Below are positions 6,960 to 8,375 of a stretch of DNA of 8,375 nucleotides, in pieces. The translations under genes and the position numbers were made by a program. The stretch is taken from positions 1 through 8,375 of the forward strand of contig DRBW01000189.1 of assembly GCA_011042705.1 (NCBI GenBank), read 5' to 3'. The DNA is from Caldifarciminota bacterium. Its GTDB lineage: Bacteria; Hydrothermota; Hydrothermia; B15-G9; DRBW01. Numbering within the stretch: position 1 is the first letter of the stretch; every line of letters starts with the position of its first letter. Under the pieces are notes generated by a model that saw only the letters and a program-made list of their open reading frames with translations, made no database searches and was not told the DNA's origin.

Positions 6960-7574
6960 TTAACCCTCCCTGAAAGTTTTTGGAGGAGTTCTCTTTACTC
7001 CGTTGAAAAATGCCTCAAGGAATACCCTCACGTTCTCCCTTGGGCTGGTTTTCTCATCTTTCCTTAAGCACGAGAAAAGAATCCTGTCTATGCCGCCTAT
7101 AAGTCCAATAGCCAGAACACGTGGATTGAAGGGTTTTATCTCTCCCCTGTCTATGCCGATCTGAAAAGCCGATGCAAGCTGGTCTGTGAACCTCTGGTAT
7201 AGTTTCCAGAAACCATCCTCTGCTTCCCCCTGGCTTTCCTTCACGAGGACCCTCCTCTCGAGGAAGAGGGACTTGAAGAAAAACAGGTTTCCCTCGAAAT
7301 AGTCCAGATAGATATCGACGCCCCTGAAGATCCTTTCCTCTATCCTGTCTATGTTTCCGACTTTCTCATCGATTTTCCTGACGATCTCCTCAAAATCCTG
7401 TAGCAGTGCCGTGACGAAAAGCTCGTATTTGGAATTGAAATAGGTATAAATGCTGCCCTTGGCTACCCCAGCTCTCTCAGCCACATCGTCGACGGTTGTG
7501 CTGTAGTAGCCTCTCTCCGCGAATAGTTCCTTCGCCGCCTTCAGTATGATATCTCGAGTTGACTGACTGGTCAT
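6960..7574 (-). CDS. TetR/AcrR-family transcriptional regulator
   Basis: This 204-residue protein has normal length for the family. Residues 7-52 form the DNA-binding domain: RDIILKAAKELFAERGYYST, then the helix-turn-helix TVDDVAERAGVAKGSIYTYF (27-46) and the closing NSKYELF, all close to TetR/AcrR consensus. The remainder is helical and rich in aromatics (FFFKSLFLERR near 98-108, FWKLYQRF near 122-129), as expected for a hydrophobic ligand pocket and dimer interface. It resembles the group with a C-terminal segment like PRVLAIGLIGGIDRILF (151-167). As first gene of the efflux operon it most likely represses its own transcription until a pump substrate or related ligand binds. ATG 7574 has an in-frame TAA three codons upstream, so no longer start is possible. 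The only purine-rich site, AGGAG, lies about 12 bases away, which suggests weak translation. Confidence 0.95.
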   Translation of the reverse strand: MTSQSTRDIILKAAKELFAERGYYSTTVDDVAERAGVAKGSIYTYFNSKYELFVTALLQDFEEIVRKIDEKVGNIDRIEERIFRGVDIYLDYFEGNLFFFKSLFLERRVLVKESQGEAEDGFWKLYQRFTDQLASAFQIGIDRGEIKPFNPRVLAIGLIGGIDRILFSCLRKDEKTSPRENVRVFLEAFFNGVKRTPPKTFREG

Positions 7575-7591
7575 CCAAGTTTATGGCTCCT

Positions 7592-7621
7592 ATTATTACT
7601 CCCTCATCACTCATTTGTCAA
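7592..7621 (-). promoter_or_regulatory. Promoter of the tetR-efflux operon
   Basis: On the minus strand a perfect -35 TTGACA (7616-7621) is followed after 18 bases by AATAAT (7592-7597, five of six matches to TATAAT) within an AT-rich run. Initiation would fall a few bases further on and give a short leader before ATG 7574. It faces away from the symporter promoter, with 10 bases between the two -35 boxes. Confidence 0.65.
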
Positions 7622-7637
7622 GGGGCAGTTTTTGACA
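7616..7637. promoter_or_regulatory. Inverted repeat joining the two -35 boxes, candidate TetR operator
   Basis: TGTCAA (7616-7621) and TTGACA (7632-7637) form a 6-bp inverted repeat with a 10-base spacer. The symmetry follows automatically from two opposed consensus -35 boxes, so it is not independent evidence for a regulator site. The position is ideal for a TetR dimer controlling both directions. A second palindrome, CAATATTATTG (7652-7662), covers the -10 of the plus-strand promoter and is an equally good candidate operator. Confidence 0.3.
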
Positions 7638-7660
7638 GGAACGCCGAAGAGCAATATTAT
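7632..7660 (+). promoter_or_regulatory. Promoter of the SLC13-type symporter gene
   Basis: Consensus -35 TTGACA (7632-7637), an exact 17-base spacer and -10 TATTAT (7655-7660, five of six matches) make this the best promoter in the window. Transcription would start near 7667 and give a leader of about 27 bases that contains the ribosome site AAAAGGAG (7678-7685). Confidence 0.75.
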
Positions 7661-7693
7661 TGAAATTGAATACTTGGAAAAGGAGCACCAGCG

Positions 7694-8375
7694 GTGAAAG
7701 CCAACAAAACGGGTCTTTTCCTCGGTCCACTGGGTTTTGCAATCCTCCTCCTGCTTCCCATACCGGACATAACGCCGCCCGCCAAAAAGGTCCTCGCTTC
7801 GGCCTGGCTCATGGCCGTCTGGTGGATAACGGAAGCCCTTCCCATTCCAGCTACCTCCCTGCTCCCCTTCTTTCTCTTCCCCGTTCTCGGGATAATGAAT
7901 GCCAAAAAGGTCGCTGTTCCATATTCGAACAGCAACATCTTCCTGTTCCTCGGGGGCTTCTTTATAGCCAGGGCCATGGAGAAGCACAACCTGCACCGGA
8001 GGATCGCCCTGCGAATCGCCCTCATAATAGGAACATCAAGGAGAAAGCTCATCCTGGGTTTCATGGCCGCCACTGCCTTCTTATCCATGTGGATCTCCAA
8101 CACGGCGACGACGATGATGATGTTTCCCATAGCACTCGCCGTCATAAGCCAGCTTAACGTGGAAGGGGACAGGTTCAAAACGGCCATGATGTTGAGCATC
8201 ACCTATGCGGCTTCCCTCGGCGGAATCGCGACCCTCGTGGGAACTCCCCCCAACATAGTTTTTGCAGGTCAGATGAAAACCCTCTTCCCCGACGCGCCAG
8301 AAATAACCTTCACCAGATGGATCCTTGTGGGTCTCCCCCTGACCCTCGTATTCCTGCCCCTGGCATGGCTATACG
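7694..8375 (+). CDS. SLC13/DASS-family sodium-coupled anion (dicarboxylate-type) symporter (partial, C-terminus missing)
   Basis: This frame is open from GTG 7694 to the window edge (227 codons), roughly half of the family's usual length. AAAAGGAG ends 8 bases before the GTG, and an in-frame TGA at 7667 with no other start codon after it supports this choice. Family marks in order are AWLMAVWWITEALPIPATSL (about 37-56), SNSNIFLFLGGFFIARAMEK (78-97) with LHRRIAL, the substrate/sodium signature MWISNTATTMMMFPIAL (132-148) with Ser-Asn-Thr at 135-137, and YAASLGGIATLVGTPPNIVF (171-190). These are typical of inner-membrane Na+-coupled di- and tricarboxylate, sulfate or phosphate transporters. The exact anion cannot be told from this half, and the second SNT motif is beyond the edge. 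The gene is divergent from the TetR efflux operon. Shared regulation is possible but not shown. Confidence 0.93.
   Translation, partial: MKANKTGLFLGPLGFAILLLLPIPDITPPAKKVLASAWLMAVWWITEALPIPATSLLPFFLFPVLGIMNAKKVAVPYSNSNIFLFLGGFFIARAMEKHNLHRRIALRIALIIGTSRRKLILGFMAATAFLSMWISNTATTMMMFPIALAVISQLNVEGDRFKTAMMLSITYAASLGGIATLVGTPPNIVFAGQMKTLFPDAPEITFTRWILVGLPLTLVFLPLAWLY

Noticed and set aside
7575..7677. CCAAGT (7575-7580) and ACTTGG (7672-7677) as inverted ends of an element in the promoter region
   Set aside because: Six-base matches this far apart are expected by chance, and the interval is fully accounted for by divergent promoters and leaders.
7657..8202. Minus-strand frame of 181 codons with hydrophobic stretches opposite the symporter
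   Set aside because: The plus strand here encodes unmistakable SLC13 motifs with promoter, ribosome site and start. The hydrophobicity is the reverse-strand image of membrane helices.

Overview
The window carries a complete four-gene drug or metabolite efflux operon on the minus strand (about 7574 down to 1566). It is flanked by two genes cut by the window edges: a secreted protein of unknown function (minus strand, C-terminus missing at base 1) and a sodium/anion symporter of the SLC13 (DASS) type (plus strand, C-terminus missing at base 8375). TolC-type and RND-type components imply a diderm bacterium. Frequent AGG arginine and ATA isoleucine codons, very short signal peptides and strong GGAGG ribosome sites recall thermophilic or deep-branching uncultivated lineages (WOR-3/Stahlbacteria-like, for example). 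That placement is only an impression and no marker gene here fixes it.

Layout, left to right. Bases 1-1014 encode the N-terminal 338 residues of a secreted, probably beta-propeller-like protein with its own ribosome site and a plausible promoter. Bases 1015-1565 are non-coding and unusually rich in perfect palindromes: an 18-bp stem (1107-1144), two related 17-bp stems (1171-1207 and 1428-1464), and a 14-bp stem followed by six T on the minus strand (1504-1540) that is a textbook intrinsic terminator for the efflux operon. Bases 1566-4622 encode the RND pump, 4619-5497 the periplasmic adaptor, 5512-6957 the TolC-like outer-membrane channel and 6960-7574 a TetR-family regulator. Bases 7575-7693 are a divergent promoter region with two consensus TTGACA elements facing away from each other. 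The SLC13 symporter starts with GTG at 7694.

The four efflux genes are packed with gaps of 2 and 14 bases and one 4-base overlap, so they are almost certainly cotranscribed in the order tetR, outer-membrane channel, adaptor, pump. The regulator is expected to repress its own operon from the divergent region and could also touch the symporter promoter. The pump would take substrate from the periplasm or inner-membrane leaflet, and the adaptor and TolC-like channel would carry it across the outer membrane. Two points stand out mechanistically: the adaptor has no room for the usual alpha-helical hairpin, and the pump keeps one membrane Asp while lacking the usual TM10 lysine.

I found no clear mobile element gene, CRISPR array, tRNA or rRNA. 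The most unexplained part is the palindrome-rich spacer, especially the pair of related stems whose differences are all compensated.
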